Shown one piece after another: positions 47,478 to 59,705 of a stretch of DNA of 64,000 nucleotides. The DNA lies in NCBI GenBank assembly GCA_009103225.1, contig RHPI01001737.1, forward strand, positions 1 to 64,000. Reading direction: 5' to 3'. Every line of letters starts with the position of its first letter. Position 1 is the first letter of the stretch. Under the pieces are notes generated by a model. It did not search any database, was not told the DNA's origin, and saw nothing but the letters and a program-made list of their open reading frames with translations. Source of the stretch: Chlorokybus atmophyticus (lineage: Eukaryota > Streptophyta > Chlorokybophyceae > Chlorokybales > Chlorokybaceae). The translations under genes and the position numbers were made by a program.

Positions 47478-50400
47478 GTACCTGGCGAACACAGGCATGA
47501 GCATGGCGTTCACAGTGTCATCTCTTGAGACCGCACTCGGCACTGACTTTGGCATCCTCGGCGACGGCACTGCCATGTATGCCGCTGCCTACTACCGCAT
47601 ATACACCATCTCCCCAGTAGGCCTGAATGCCAACTTTGCAGGTGAACAATCATAATCAAGTCAACTCTGCGCGCGTGTGCATGCTGACCTGCACTTCGAC
47701 TGATCACAAGCTTACCACCTTGGATTGTGACAGATGCGTAGGAGCCTGCTCTGTTCAGCCAATGTACGCTGCGAAGCGCTTCAATGACAAGTTCCTGGCG
47801 GAGCACGAGCGCATGTTGGGAAGGACAGTCTGCGTGTGGCGCATACTCTGGCTGGGAAGCATCCCCGACTGGCAGTGGGGCCCTGGCCTCGATATAGACA
47901 AGTTCCCACCCCTCGCCGGCCACACCGCGGGTTACAGAGTGGACACGGTGTCCTTCCAGACAACGTGGCAGGACTCCAATTCGGAATACCTCTTCATGCG
48001 CGTGGGCCAGGCACCCGACCACTTCACCTCACACCAGGTTAGCCCGAACACGTAGCAACAAGGTGCTGCTGCGTGCGCGCACCTATGCATGCACGCACAC
48101 GCACACGCACACGCACACGCACAAGACACCAATCAGGTCATGGATTCTCTCCATGCCAATGCGTTGCCAAGCCTCGCTGACACATCTGCACTCCTTGCAG
48201 CACTTGGACTTGGGTTCAGTCACATTTGAGACCAATGGCATTAGCTCATCGATCTCGGCAGTGACAACTATAACATCCCGAACTACTTCAGGGAGGACAA
48301 TCGCTATATGTTCTATCGCGCTCGGACGGAAGGACACAACACTTTGGCCATCAGCACAGCCAAACAGCAGCCGCTGTACTTCAACAACCAGCCGCTGCTC
48401 GTGACAGCGCCAATAACCACAACTTACTGGGATGACACGCACTCACTCGCCATCATGGACCTCTCCGATGCGTATCCCAGTGCAACATCTGTCATGCGTG
48501 GAGTGATGCTCCTCAACAATGTGTCTCTTGGAGGAGGCGCATTGTTCATCCAGGACGAGATCGTGGCGAATGCGCCCGGTGTGGACGTGGTGTCAATGTT
48601 CCACACGAGGGCCTTCGTGCAAGTGGCACGCGATGGGCTCAGTGTGCAGCTCACACAAGGAGAACACGAAGTTGTGCTGATAGGACAATACTCTCCCCCG
48701 CAAATGCGACATCTTCCATCATTACCGCTGACCCCACCCCTCTTAACCTGAGCCCCGACCTGCCGGAAGACTCCAACGCTGGCGTCGTTAACACTGTAAC
48801 GTGCCCGCGATCTCTTGTCACCTCCACACGCATTGTGGTTTACTTCCAAGTCTCCACCTCCTCCCTCCCTCCACCAAGTGTTGTGCCACTCGCAAGATGG
48901 GTGAAGGAGATTTGTAACAACGTAGACGACGACCAGGATGGTACGCAAGTACTTGAATACATGCAGTTGTTCGTGTTGGCTAAGTTGAACAGCATGCCAA
49001 TCATTGCTGCTACCTTCTTGCCTGTTCCAATCTGGTAGGCTACATTGACAATCAGCCCGGTACAACTCCCTCTGATGCGGCCGTGCAAAGTTGGGTGCAA
49101 CAACGGCGTGCAGGTGAGACCGACGAGCTGTCCTGTAATTGGTCTAGTAAAAAGGTCACACATGCAACATACACACACACACATGCACGTATGCATGCAA
49201 ACACACGCACTGACACACATGCGCGTGCACGTGCAGATCTGTAGGTATGGCACGTACCTGGCATGCGACATGCAACCCCCAGCTGTGGAAATCTGCGACG
49301 ATGGGATAGACAACTACTGCGACGGTGCCACCGATGTGCCAGCTGCCGGCTCCCCGGCCTACATGGATTGCGCAAGCAACGAGGTGTGCTACCAGGGCGC
49401 CTGCCGCGCACTGTCCACTACAACACAAGTTGCCCTTGTCCCCTTCAAGTCCACATGGTGCTATCAGCACATCAACGAAGCTGTCCCGGACTGGCAGTAC
49501 ATCTCCACATACTCCACAAACTCACCAGCGTGGGGGGGGGGGGGAGAGGGGGGGATGGGAACGCGGGCCCGCGCCAATAGCCACTTCCAATGGCCCGCCT
49601 TACCCGGCAAATACGAAAATGAGACAAGTGTTTCTCAACGGGAACGTGTCCCCCACGGGTTACTTCATCAAGGATTTAGTGGTCAACAATGCTGCGGGTG
49701 CTGTTATCACCTCCCTAGATGTCCAGGTTCTTGTCTAGCAGGGCGCCGTGGTGTGGCTCAACGGTGTCAAGCTCGTGCGGCTCAACATGCCTGCCGGGAA
49801 AATTGGCATCACCACGTGGGCCACCGTAAACAACCCCACGTACAACTCTGGCACCACCAAGCTCGTCAATTTGACCCTGCTTCCAACCACCAGCAGCAAG
49901 TCTTCGTTGCTCAAGCCCGGCACCAACCGCCTTGCCGTTGAAATGCACAGAATCACTCGATACAACAAGCTTCAGCTAGCAACTGCCGTCACCGCCACAG
50001 ATGCGGCCACCTGCACCAGCTCACGATGCGTACAAAGGTGAGCCATTGCTGCAGTGCTATGCATATCAAACTGCTGTAATACACAACGTACATGCATGCA
50101 GCCATCTCAAATTTGCGTGCTTCGTGTTGGTTGTTAACTCACTCGCCAACCTGCTTGGCAGCACTGATCGCCTGAGTGTTTTCAAGTTGTACACCGCCTG
50201 GAGCTACAAAGACAAAGGCCAGCCAGAAGCCATCTGGATTAACCCATCATACGATGACTCAAGCTGGTCTGTTGGTGAGTGACTGTGACTAGGGCACGCA
50301 ACTGACTAGGGCACGCAACTGATACCAACTAGCAATGACTTCCGATGCAATGCGCCTAATGTGCATTCAACCACCACCTTGTTGTGCAGGCGTGTCTCCA

Positions 50401-50772
50401 CTTGGCTGCTACAATCGGTTTCCAACAGCAGACCAGACCATTGCGTCGCGCATGCACTTGACTACCACATACTTCCGCAAAACACTCACCCTGATCGGTA
50501 CCCACTGCGCACACACGTACCGAGCCGACATTCGCACACTTTACGGCTTTGTAAATGGAGGTTCGCAGCCTTTCTACCCCTGCAGCATTCACTTCTATTG
50601 CTGAGTTGTGCGCATGCTTCCTTCAGATTTTGTATCTGAATGGCATCCAAGCGTTGCGCGTCAACATGCCCGCCAACAGCGACAACAACACGTTCGCGCT
50701 GAAGCCCGGAAGCGGCGACACCTTCGTGTCGTACACTCTCGCAGCGGGCCTCATCAAAGCTGATGGTCCTCA
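47478..50772 (+). pseudogene. 3' part of the interrupted heparinase-like multidomain gene
   Basis: Resumes at the right end of the transposon. The first block reads SSLETALGTDFGILGDG and AAYYRIYTISPVGLN, the end of the heparinase toroid. 47750-48030 holds the start of the beta-sandwich (WQDSNSEYLFMRVG). 48205-48700 continues (HLDLGSVTFETNG, then after a one-base shift DLGSDNYNIPNYF and FYRARTEGHNTLAI), which is the conserved heparinase II/III H..LD.GSF...GERW..D.G motif region. Two MopE-like motifs follow (EICNNVDDDQDG at 48910, EICDDGIDNYCDG at 49288). Two copies of a beta-sandwich repeat end the protein (VVWLNGVKLVRLNMPAG at 49750; LYLNGIQALRVNMPA at 50635, each after a FRK/W..-type strand). 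Frameshifts near 48243 and 48700 (C run) and an in-frame TAG at 49736 are seen. The C-terminus is unclear where the retroelement begins. Confidence 0.7.
48091..48125. repeat. (CACACG)n microsatellite
   Basis: Intronic CACACG repeats. Similar alternating purine-pyrimidine runs occur in introns near 5080-5160, 42540-42700, 46200-46265, 49150-49240, 56520-56660 and 58380-58420. Confidence 0.7.
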
Positions 50773-50935
50773 GGTATGTGTTATTCTCATCTTTCCGCTG
50801 TTGAGTTTCATCACATGCACAGAACAATCATGGTACATACGTACCTGTGGCAGGTGTTGTGCATATGTGGCAGGATGTGCTGTATATAGCATGAGACATT
50901 CCCATGGTATCATTATAGACATACAAATGCGTGTG

Positions 50936-53900
50936 CTGCAGGTTACAGATTACAGTCATGTGGAACTACGCCTTGTCTACATTGGGGACAAGGTGAGAAG
51001 CATTCTTTGTCTGCATTGGCCAGTCGGCGTTGGGAACGACAAGTTGCTTGCCGTCCTCCGGTTACTTGTGCTGTGCAACCGTGCAGTGCATCTTGGGGCG
51101 CACTGAATGCGTTGACCGACCAACAACATGCGCATGCTAGCTAGGTGAGCAGCAGCCTCTTTTGATTCTGGAGCATTCTGCACAGCAGTAGCATATTACC
51201 ATTTTTGCTAGGGGAGTGGGAGCAGTTGTTGCGCGAGTGCAAGGACTTGTGTGCGACGAGGCGTGCACTGCAGCAGCCGCCTGCAGTTGCGGATGACCCG
51301 ACGGCGGCCGCTCTGCGACAAGCTGAGCGCTTGGGGCAGGCTGGCGAGTTGCGGCGTGCGTGTGCATCTTTGATGCCGGCAGCACCAGCACCACCATCCG
51401 CAGCGACATGCTCGAAGCTGCGTCGTTTGCATCCCCTGCCATCTTCTCCGATGCCTGAGTGGGTGGCAGACTTTGCACCAGAGGCGCAGCTGCGGTTCGA
51501 TGAGACCACATTCCGCACGTCCCTGGCCACAGCACCGCGGTGGAGCGCAGGGGGCCCTCGTGGTTGGTCGTACGATCATCTGTGTCAGTTGTTTTTAGAT
51601 GGCGGTGGTGGCCACACTTCGGCGTTACTGTCCTTGCATCACATATGCGCCGTGCTAGCGGGGGAGCGTATTCCAGGCCGTGTGGCGACTGCTTTGTCCA
51701 TCTGCACTTTGATCGCTCTGGAGAAGCCTACAGGTGGCGTGCATCCGATCATGATGGGGGACATCTTGCGGCGCCTGACAGCACGGACACTCTTGTCGTT
51801 GGTGCGCGACACTGCTGCGACACACTTTGAGCCATGGTAGTATGGAGTTGCCACACGCGGTGGTGCTGAGATAGTGGCGCATGGCATACGCGCGGTGTTG
51901 GACACCCACCCTGAGCATGTGGTGCTGCAGTTGGAGATCGCCAACGCCTTCAACTCCGTCAACCGCGCAGCCATGTTTGAGGAGTTGCAGGCTGGCCCAT
52001 TCGCCCCTCTCATTCCCTTCGTACGATGCTTCTACAGCATTTCCTTGCTGCTGATGTACAGCGGGGACGACCGCATTGAGCGCATTATTTTCTCGACAGG
52101 CACTCGGCAAGGTGATCCTCTAGCCGGTCTACTGTACGCGCTCGTGCATACCCGCGTGGTTAGTGATGTCATTCCCACTACACCACGGTGTTGTCTCCAA
52201 TGTACGCCGATGACACATTCTTGATTGGCCCGGCTGAGGACATAGCGGCGGCAGCAGCAGAGTTGTGCGCTGCTCTGGAGCCAATGGGTCTGCATATGCA
52301 TTGGGACAAGTCGTGCGCTTTCAGCCGTTCAGAGTTTCCTAACGTCTTGCTAATGGAGGTGCGCACGAGTGTCGATGACTTCACTGCGTTGGGGGTGCCT
52401 TTAGGATCGGATGCCACCATTGCTGCTGCCTGCATTAATCGCTTAGACCAGGTGATGGCGGCGTTGCGCGTATTGCGGCACATGCGCAATCCGCAGATTG
52501 CCACTTTGCTGCTGACATGCTGCATTGCTGCTCATCCTGCCTACCTCATGCGGACTGTGGCCCCTTCATCAGCTTTTCGAGAGCAGCTGTCAGCATTCGA
52601 CAGGGCTCTGCTAGACTGCTTCGCCCACGTTATGCATATGGCGGACATTTCGGTGTCGCTCATCTTGCGCATACGTCAGCAGCTAGCATTGCCTTTTGAT
52701 GTGGGCGGCGTTGGCCTGCACGCTACGGCCGAGGTGGCGCCTGTCGTATTTGTTGGCAGTTGGGTGATGGCGGCGTCTGTGCTCATTCGTCGCTTTGCAT
52801 CAGTGGGGTCTACGCCCGATTCCGACCTTACTATTGCCACTATCACTACTTTCAGCCCTCAGACCACTCCCCCCTTGCGGCGAGCATTGCGTGATGCGGC
52901 TGCAAAGCTGACACCACACTTTGCACCAGAGTCCTTGGGTGCTTTCACGACGTCACAGAGCCTGCATCTGCAGCAGGACCTCACCACAGCCATTGACACC
53001 ACCGCTCGCGCTCAGCTACAGACAGAGTTGGCATTAATCTTTGTCGCGGACGCTGCTCGCTTGCAGTTGGCTTCGGGAGGAGGCGCAGGTGCTTATTTGA
53101 CTGCGATTCCTGCACGCCCTGTTCACCGCTTTTTAGACTCCAAGTTTTGCACTGCCATGCGTAACCTGCTTGGTTGGCCACACCCACTCCTGGCACACGT
53201 GCAGCTTTATTTATGTGGTTATCAGCTCACCAATGCCCGCGACGTGCATATGACATCTTATATGCGCCATGGCCATCGCATTATGACACACGATGCTGTG
53301 CGCGACGCTGTTGTTGGCATCATGCGGGAGGCGAGCTACCTCGTCCGTTGCGAGCAAACAGGGGTAGTGCCTGTCTGAGAGGGTGAGCGTCAGGGACTCG
53401 TATGGACATCGTTGCCTCAAAGTGATGTCGGGACTCGCGCATGTCGCTTGACGTCACCATCACCGGCAGCCACTTAGCGGGATCAGCTGCACAGAGTGCG
53501 GAGCGCGAGAAGCGCTTCAAGTACTTGGACCATTTCCCGACAGACACGCTGATGCCGTTGGCGATCAAGTCACACGGTTGGATGGGTCGCCCGCTAATGG
53601 GCTTGATGGCTACTTGTGCGCGGAGAGTGTTTGATGCTCTTCAATTGGAGACATGGTATCTACTACGCTTTGTGACTGCCTTCCGCCAGCGCATATCTGT
53701 CACGTTCCAGCGCGCGCAGGCCACAGCCATTATGGCTATAGCCGCAGCTGCAGTGCACGCAGCCCCTCCTTGCGTGTGCACGATAGACATCATGTAGCAC
53801 TTGAGGACATTGCTCGTGTACAGCCTATTGTATAGTTGTGTTTGAGTAGGGTAGCATTGGACACTGCACACCACAACCGCCAGTTGGCACCCGTGTAATG

Positions 53901-54300
53901 TATTTGTCATTACCAAACGCAATGCTTGGCTTACGTCAGCAAGCATTGGGGAGAGTGGTTTGCCATGGTTAACCCGCAGCTGCAGCTATGCTGACCTACC
54001 TCATGCCTGCCTTGGAAAGCCAGGCAGTCGTATCAGCGATTGGTGATTGCTGCATCAGCTAGGGGGAGCCAAAGAGATTTCCATCAGCCGCCGCCACCGC
54101 CACCGCCACCGCCGCTTCCGCCGCCTCGCACCCAGCCATGCCAGTAGCTAGCCCCTCGTCTCTGACGCCGAGCTGCAGCACTAGCATTAGGAGGCGATGG
54201 ATCGCCCATTGCACTAGCCTCATGCGCGAGGTGCAGTGAGCTGCCGTCTGCTACAGCACCGACAACATTGACAACATCAACGACACCAAGCAGTAAGCTG
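50936..54300 (+). mobile_element. LINE-type retroelement, full version (defective)
   Basis: The 5' region (50936-51125) and the 3' region (53935-54300, with a GCC repeat) are shared with the deleted copy at 29 kb. Between them is a reverse transcriptase gene. The left edge abuts or overlaps the 3' end of the heparinase-like gene. The right edge meets a second, 5'-truncated relative at about 54340. Confidence 0.75.
51205..53797 (+). pseudogene. LINE reverse transcriptase with C-terminal nuclease-like domain
   Basis: N-terminal helical region (RQAERLGQAGELRRACASLM), then RT motifs: GPRGWSYDHL, ALSICTLIALEKP, VLQLEIANAFNSVNR (motif A, with Asp replaced by Glu), GTRQGDPLAGLLYAL (motif B) and MYADDTFLIGP (motif C, YADD). 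A thumb and connector follow to about 53340, then LDVTITGSHLAG, AEREKRFKYLDHF and PLAIKSHGWMG, which resemble the PD-(D/E)XK nuclease end of algal non-LTR elements. Breaks: TAG at 51838-51840 inside EPW*YGVA, a frame change at about 52190, a TGA near 53376 and a frame change before 53441. Non-functional as read. Confidence 0.8.
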
Positions 54301-54339
54301 ATAGATTGCCCTGGCCGCAGGGCTTTGCCAGGGCGGGGA

Positions 54340-55540
54340 TGTCCAGCAGACTGAGAGACCCACCGCAAAGGGTCGCAAGAGAGATGTACTTTCGTGTGTC
54401 CAAAAGTGCGCTCCTCCAGTTGTCGTTACCTGCGACCTCGGGCGGTGTGGGACTTCGGCGTGTAATTGCTGTTGCACCGGCGGCATTCATAGGAGGCTGA
54501 AGGTTGGTGGCTAGTGTGATGCGTCGGCGCTTGGGGGTTGTGCGTGATGACGACCGTTTGGGAGGGCTGCTATTGACGATATTGCTGTGGGAGACTTGCC
54601 TATCCATCACGACCTTCGCCTCGCTGCATCCTTATTACCACTTGATGCATTGCAGCAGACAGCATTTGCGGCGTTGGCGACCTCACAGAGTAGACATCTC
54701 TAGCAGGACCTGACTTCATGCATCGATGCTAGTTCACGAGCGTCCTTCATCCTAGCCAGCAGCCACGGCGACGTGCACTGGCTGCAGTCGGCAGCGGGCA
54801 TTGGTGCAGGTGCTTGGTTGTTGGCAGTACCTGTTTGGGACGACTTGCGCATGTCCACTGCTCAGTATCGCACTGCAGTGCGTCACCTCTTGGCGTGCGC
54901 GTGTGGTCATCGGCTGTTGAGTGCGAGGGATGCTCACTTGTTCATGTGCATGCGTGACGGGTACCGCATAGCTACTTATGACGCTCTGCGCGACACCTTC
55001 GCTGCGATCTTACGGCAGGCAAGCTACGTTGTGAGATGTGAGGTGACAGGTGTGCTACCACTGTTGGAGCACGAGCAGCAAGGGAGGCGTATGGACACTG
55101 TGGCTTGTGAGTCAGGTAGCGACAGTCGCATATTGTTGGACGTGACAGTTACGGCCTGCTGGCCACGTCCGGGTGTGGGGGTAATAGCAGCGGAGCGCGA
55201 GAAGAAGGCCAAGTACCACGATCACGCCGATTCCGGCACATCAATCCCTGTAGCCATCGAAACTCATGGCTGGCTGGGAGCACCGGCTGTCGACCTGCTG
55301 TCCTTGTGCGCTCGACGAGTGGCTGATGCACGCGAGTTGGAGAGTTGCTTCATTCAGCGGTTGGTCGCCCAGTTTTGCCAGCGTGTTTCCGTCGTCCTGC
55401 AGCGCTCTCATCGCATCCGCTATCTTGGCTTTGGCGGCGGGTGCTGTACGGGCAGCCCCATCACGAGACGCCAGGCCAGCTCGCGATACGGCGTTAGAAG
55501 ATGTGGCGGGCATGACTTTATCGGACTTGGTGTAGCAGGC
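54340..55540 (+). pseudogene. Second, 5'-truncated LINE copy
   Basis: Matches the 3' half of the neighbouring RT protein. GGVGLRRVIAVAPAAFIGG aligns with GGVGLHATAEVAPVVFVGS. Then 54773-55440 carries GIGAGAWLLAVP, DAHLFMCMRDGYRIATYDALR, QASYVVRCEVTGVLP, ILLDVTVTACWPRPG, AEREKKAKYHDH and VAIETHGWLGAP. The nuclease-like D...E..K...ET.G pattern is better kept here than in copy 1. Several frame breaks in the 5' part. Direct orientation next to copy 1. Confidence 0.75.
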
Positions 55541-55619
55541 GGATGTACTGTGCCTATATCCGGTACTTGTATGTTGATGATTCTTGGACCCATGCTGTTT
55601 GTGCCCATGTAATGTATCG

Positions 55620-58600
55620 TTGTTTCGTGCTGCTGCGGCGCAATGCCGAGTTGAAGCTTTGGCAAAGCTTCAATTCGCATGAGACTGCCGCTGTGTCTAC
55701 GCTGCTGCTGCACAAGGCACTGGCAGGAAATGATGCTGAACAGCTGGTTGACTTTTGCGTCAGTGCTTTGTGGTTCACTGCTGTGTTGGGACAGTGCAAA
55801 GCGAAGGGGGTTTATCATGCGCATTAAGGACGAGGAGCATGAGGAGGAGGAGCACCCGCTGTGGCTGGAGCTGTCTTTCCATGAAGCTGGCGGACATAGC
55901 ATGCAGCTGCAGGTGCCCCGCACCAACCAACTCGAGCATGAGACCGGCTAACAGTGTAACGGTTGACATTAACATGTTGGAAGCTGCATTGCACTAGCGT
56001 TGCAGCTTCCACAAGTCGTGGCTTGGTTACACGTCGTGCATGTGTGTTGATTGATTGAGCTCTCTGGCACTCCTACTTTGGTGCCACATCAAATGCAGTG
56101 CTGCATGGCATGCAGTACCAACCTGCCTGGTTTGGGCTCTGCAGTTAGTTACTAGTGCATTATCATGCTGGTGCATATCCTAGATGCTACTTACTCCTGG
56201 AAAGCACTAAGCGTGTATGCACATAGACGTTGATGCAGATTATGAGTCGCTTGAAAGGTAGATGACTACCTAGTCCAGACTTGCTCATGTTCTGTTGAAG
56301 GCATCATTTGGCAAGTGCTCAATTGCTGTTCGGTGGAAACATAAACAGTGAGTCAGGGCACAGTATGTTGTAGAAGCACACGACAACTTCAGGCATTACA
56401 GCCAAGTGCAAGTGAGTATTCTCGAGCGCATGTGGTTGACATGCGTGGCATGGTCTGATACGGTGTGTCGCGGGTGGTACATGTGCTCAGCAGCATTCTC
56501 TTTCCCCATCCATGCAGGACCGCGTGCGTACACACACTCACACGCACGCGCACACTTAAGCACACGCACATGTGAACTTGCACTCGCGCGCATGCACGTT
56601 CACATATGTGCATCTGTGCACGCATGTGCACGAACACATGCACGCACGCTGTTTGCATGTTGAAAACCAGGCACTGCTTGAGTTGAGTGTACACACCTTC
56701 AGTTTGTTGCTGGTTGTTATCCAACACGCAAAGCCGCCGCCTGCACCGTCACTTCTACTGAAGTGCTTGCTTTCTCTCCTCTTCCTTTTCCTCAACAACA
56801 CTCCTGTCCGTTGCAAGCAGACACATCCTCCCGCTCATGCTCTGATTCCGAGAGGGGCTCTGTTTTGCTATTTGTTGGCTTGGGCACGCTTGTGAGCGTG
56901 TGGGACAGCAGCTGCGTGCACAGAGTATTTCAATGCGCTGAGAAACTGTAACGCAGCAAGAGGTGTACTTCGCCTCCGAGAGGCTTTCTTGGTTTCCAAA
57001 CAAAGTGCCTTGAGTGGTGAGTGATGCGCCCTGCATGGATGCGAATGTGCACCTGCGCGAGTGTACATACGTGTGTACTTGGCACGCATGCACATGACTT
57101 CAAGTTTGCGCACATGCGCACGTGTTCCTTGGGGCAGTTACAACAAAACTGCAACATGCCTGAGGGCAGGCAAACGCAGACAATGGCCTAGCGGTTGTGA
57201 CACGAACCAAGCATCAACATTTTGCAACGACATCAGTACACAGTGGATGCCAACTTGAATCAAGCATCACCCGGGATAGTCAAAGCTAATACCACATACA
57301 GGCAATCGCACACCCGCACGCACCCACATGTGCACATAACTTGCAGTGTACAAATACGCACGCTGCAAACATGCGCAGACGTGCGCTTGCATACAGGTCT
57401 CCCCAACAACTACGCAGATGGCACGCAACACCATCCCCACAACAGCCACCACAACAGCCAGAATGGTCACGCCACAGAAAGGCAAGGGTGGACCCGACCA
57501 CCAGTAAAGCCCCCATGCGGAGCCCCCCTCCTCCGCTGAGTGCCAGAAAGCAAGCGCAGCAACCCTTGGCCTTCTACGCATCCGAGTCAGAGTGAAGCGC
57601 CACTTGCTGCTGAAGGTGAGAGTGATGATGAGGAGGATGAGGAGCAGGAGGGTCAAGGTGAGGAGTCACAAACAAGGCAGGGCAAGCCGCGAGCCCGTAT
57701 TCTCAAATGTCCAAGCATTGCAAGGACAGATAGAAACACGATGCGCTCATATACAGGTGCATGCGTGCGCGTACACGATCTCATGCACGCGAGTTGTAGC
57801 GATCTGTTGCACGCAAATTTGTGCATGTGTAGTGAGCAAGTACCATTGCTGCCAGCGGTGTGTGGAGGCGACGACGACACACGCGCAATCTAGTGCCTTC
57901 CGCACAGCCACGCAAAGATGTCGAGGAGTGTCCCCGCCGAGTCGGTGCGATGCGGGACAACAGACTCAACGCCTGGCGTGCCACAATGTGAGGCTGTGTG
58001 CGTGAGCCGCTTGCCGGGGGAGCAGCTGTATATATATACGGAACCTATGGCGCGTATGAGAAGGTTGTGCGTGCTCTGGACCGCGCCAAACGAGAGCGTG
58101 CCCTTGACTGGCAGCTTGCCCATCACACTGGACCGCACCCTTTTGCAGAGGCAAGGCCCGCGTTGAAGTGGAGGACAAACAGGGGGAGGATGGAACAGAG
58201 GCGATAGAGAAGGAGGTAGAAGAGTACGAGGACGACCAGGCATTGGCGGGTGAGCGCGATGAGGATGAAGTGGTGTAGAGAGAACGAGAGGGACTGAATA
58301 GTAGAGGAGAATAAGGCGCAGGTAGGTCTTCACCCAACGCCAAAGCACTTTGCCACGCACATCTACACGCATACGCAAGCATGTGTACATATAAGCGCAC
58401 ACAGACACACACACACTACTACCTCACGTACTTGTCACTGTTCCCTTCCAGCAGCCCCTTGTCTCCTGTCCATGTTGTGCCGACACCGAAAGGCAGCATC
58501 TACAACAGCTACCTGCCCTGGAGGGATTTCCTTGGACGACGAGCTCATTGGCCATTACGCCGACGCTGTCACCACTGCCAACGCCGCTGTCCACCTCACG

Positions 58601-59705
58601 CAGGTCAGAAGAACACGCATCATCTGCTACCGCACACGTTCAAACCTCTCTTCTCACTACACTGCACTTGCATGAGCAGAGTGTCTGTGCAGGAAGTACA
58701 TCCTCATCGGACACAGTTTCTACTGTATCAGTGACGTTTGGTCAAGGCACAGAGGGGGGGGGGTGGTGGCAGGCACTCAGCGAAGAGGTGGGTGTGATGC
58801 ACCGGCAAGACAAAAATCACCGCTGCATGGCTTACAGCCGCCCGCTGCCGTGATGAGGCTGCGCAGATGCCAGCAGACCAACAGAGGTGTCGAGCAATGT
58901 GGATGACATGTTATAGCCATTCACGCACACGCACATGCACACTGAGGCAGTTAACGAGTGTTGTACACAAAACGCTGTGCTATAATGCACCGTATTTTGG
59001 ATCTCAGCTGCATGCTGCACATTTGAACATTGCGACACTTGAAGCCAGAGGCCTAAGGGTTATCATCGGATGGTCAAGCGTAATGTTCTTCATAGCAGAC
59101 GCAGCAGCAAGTGTTGCTAAGTATGTCATGAACGGCTGGTGATGATGCCGGTGCTGCAAGTATGTTGCACACCACAACACTCCTCGGGCTTGCATAGCTT
59201 TGCAGGTGCAACCGGCTGGTTGACGACCTGTTCACGAGTGGTCAACGTGCATTACTGCAATCAAATACAAGCTGCAAATGTCATCACAGCATCAGCAAGT
59301 GTTACAATGATGCACGTTGCACTGCACTGCACAACACTAGAGTGTCGGTATAGGATACTGACATGACACTGCAGCAAGCACACGCACACCCTCTCCGCTG
59401 CAGCATGGTCACAACAGTTGTCAACCGTCCAATCATACACTAGTTGCATGGAAAACAATTACACTGGAGCACACCAACCATTGTACCATCTTTTTGAACC
59501 ACGCCAAACTTGTTTTGATGTACTTGCACTTCTATGGGCAGTCCGGCTATCACCATGTCAAACAGTGTATTATCAAGATCGGCTTGTTTATGTACACTAT
59601 GTACAAGAAGTGGACGTGAAAAATTGCCAGACCCTCTTCCTCCGTCAGTAACACTAACAAGTGGGAGCAAACTCCCGCAACACCGCGTACAACTGCCAAC
59701 TTAAG
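55620..59705. other. No confident gene; possible acidic-protein fragments
   Basis: Stop-free pieces at 57540-57740 (an acidic SDDEEDEEQEGQGEE run), 57918-58166 and 58150-58275 (EVEDKQGEDGTEAIEKEVEEYEDDQ) could be exons of an acidic protein, but I cannot join them in phase or name a family. 58740-58770 has a G run. CA/CG-rich alternating tracts lie at 56520-56660 and 58380-58420. Confidence 0.3.

Noticed and set aside
49736-49738. In-frame TAG or TAA at conserved positions (49736, 51838, 31492) suggesting a Gln-reassigned genetic code as in some ulvophyte algae
   Set aside because: GSA ends at TAG and Psb27 and CSA end at TAA exactly where their families end. The in-frame stops lie only in genes that also have frameshifts.
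50940-51106. Last exon of the heparinase-like gene (open frame through 51106)
   Set aside because: The same sequence occurs in the deleted element copy at 29 kb, so it belongs to the retroelement 5' end.
57540-58275. Acidic multi-exon gene
   Set aside because: Pieces could not be joined in phase and no family or start was found, so it is kept only as a low-confidence note.
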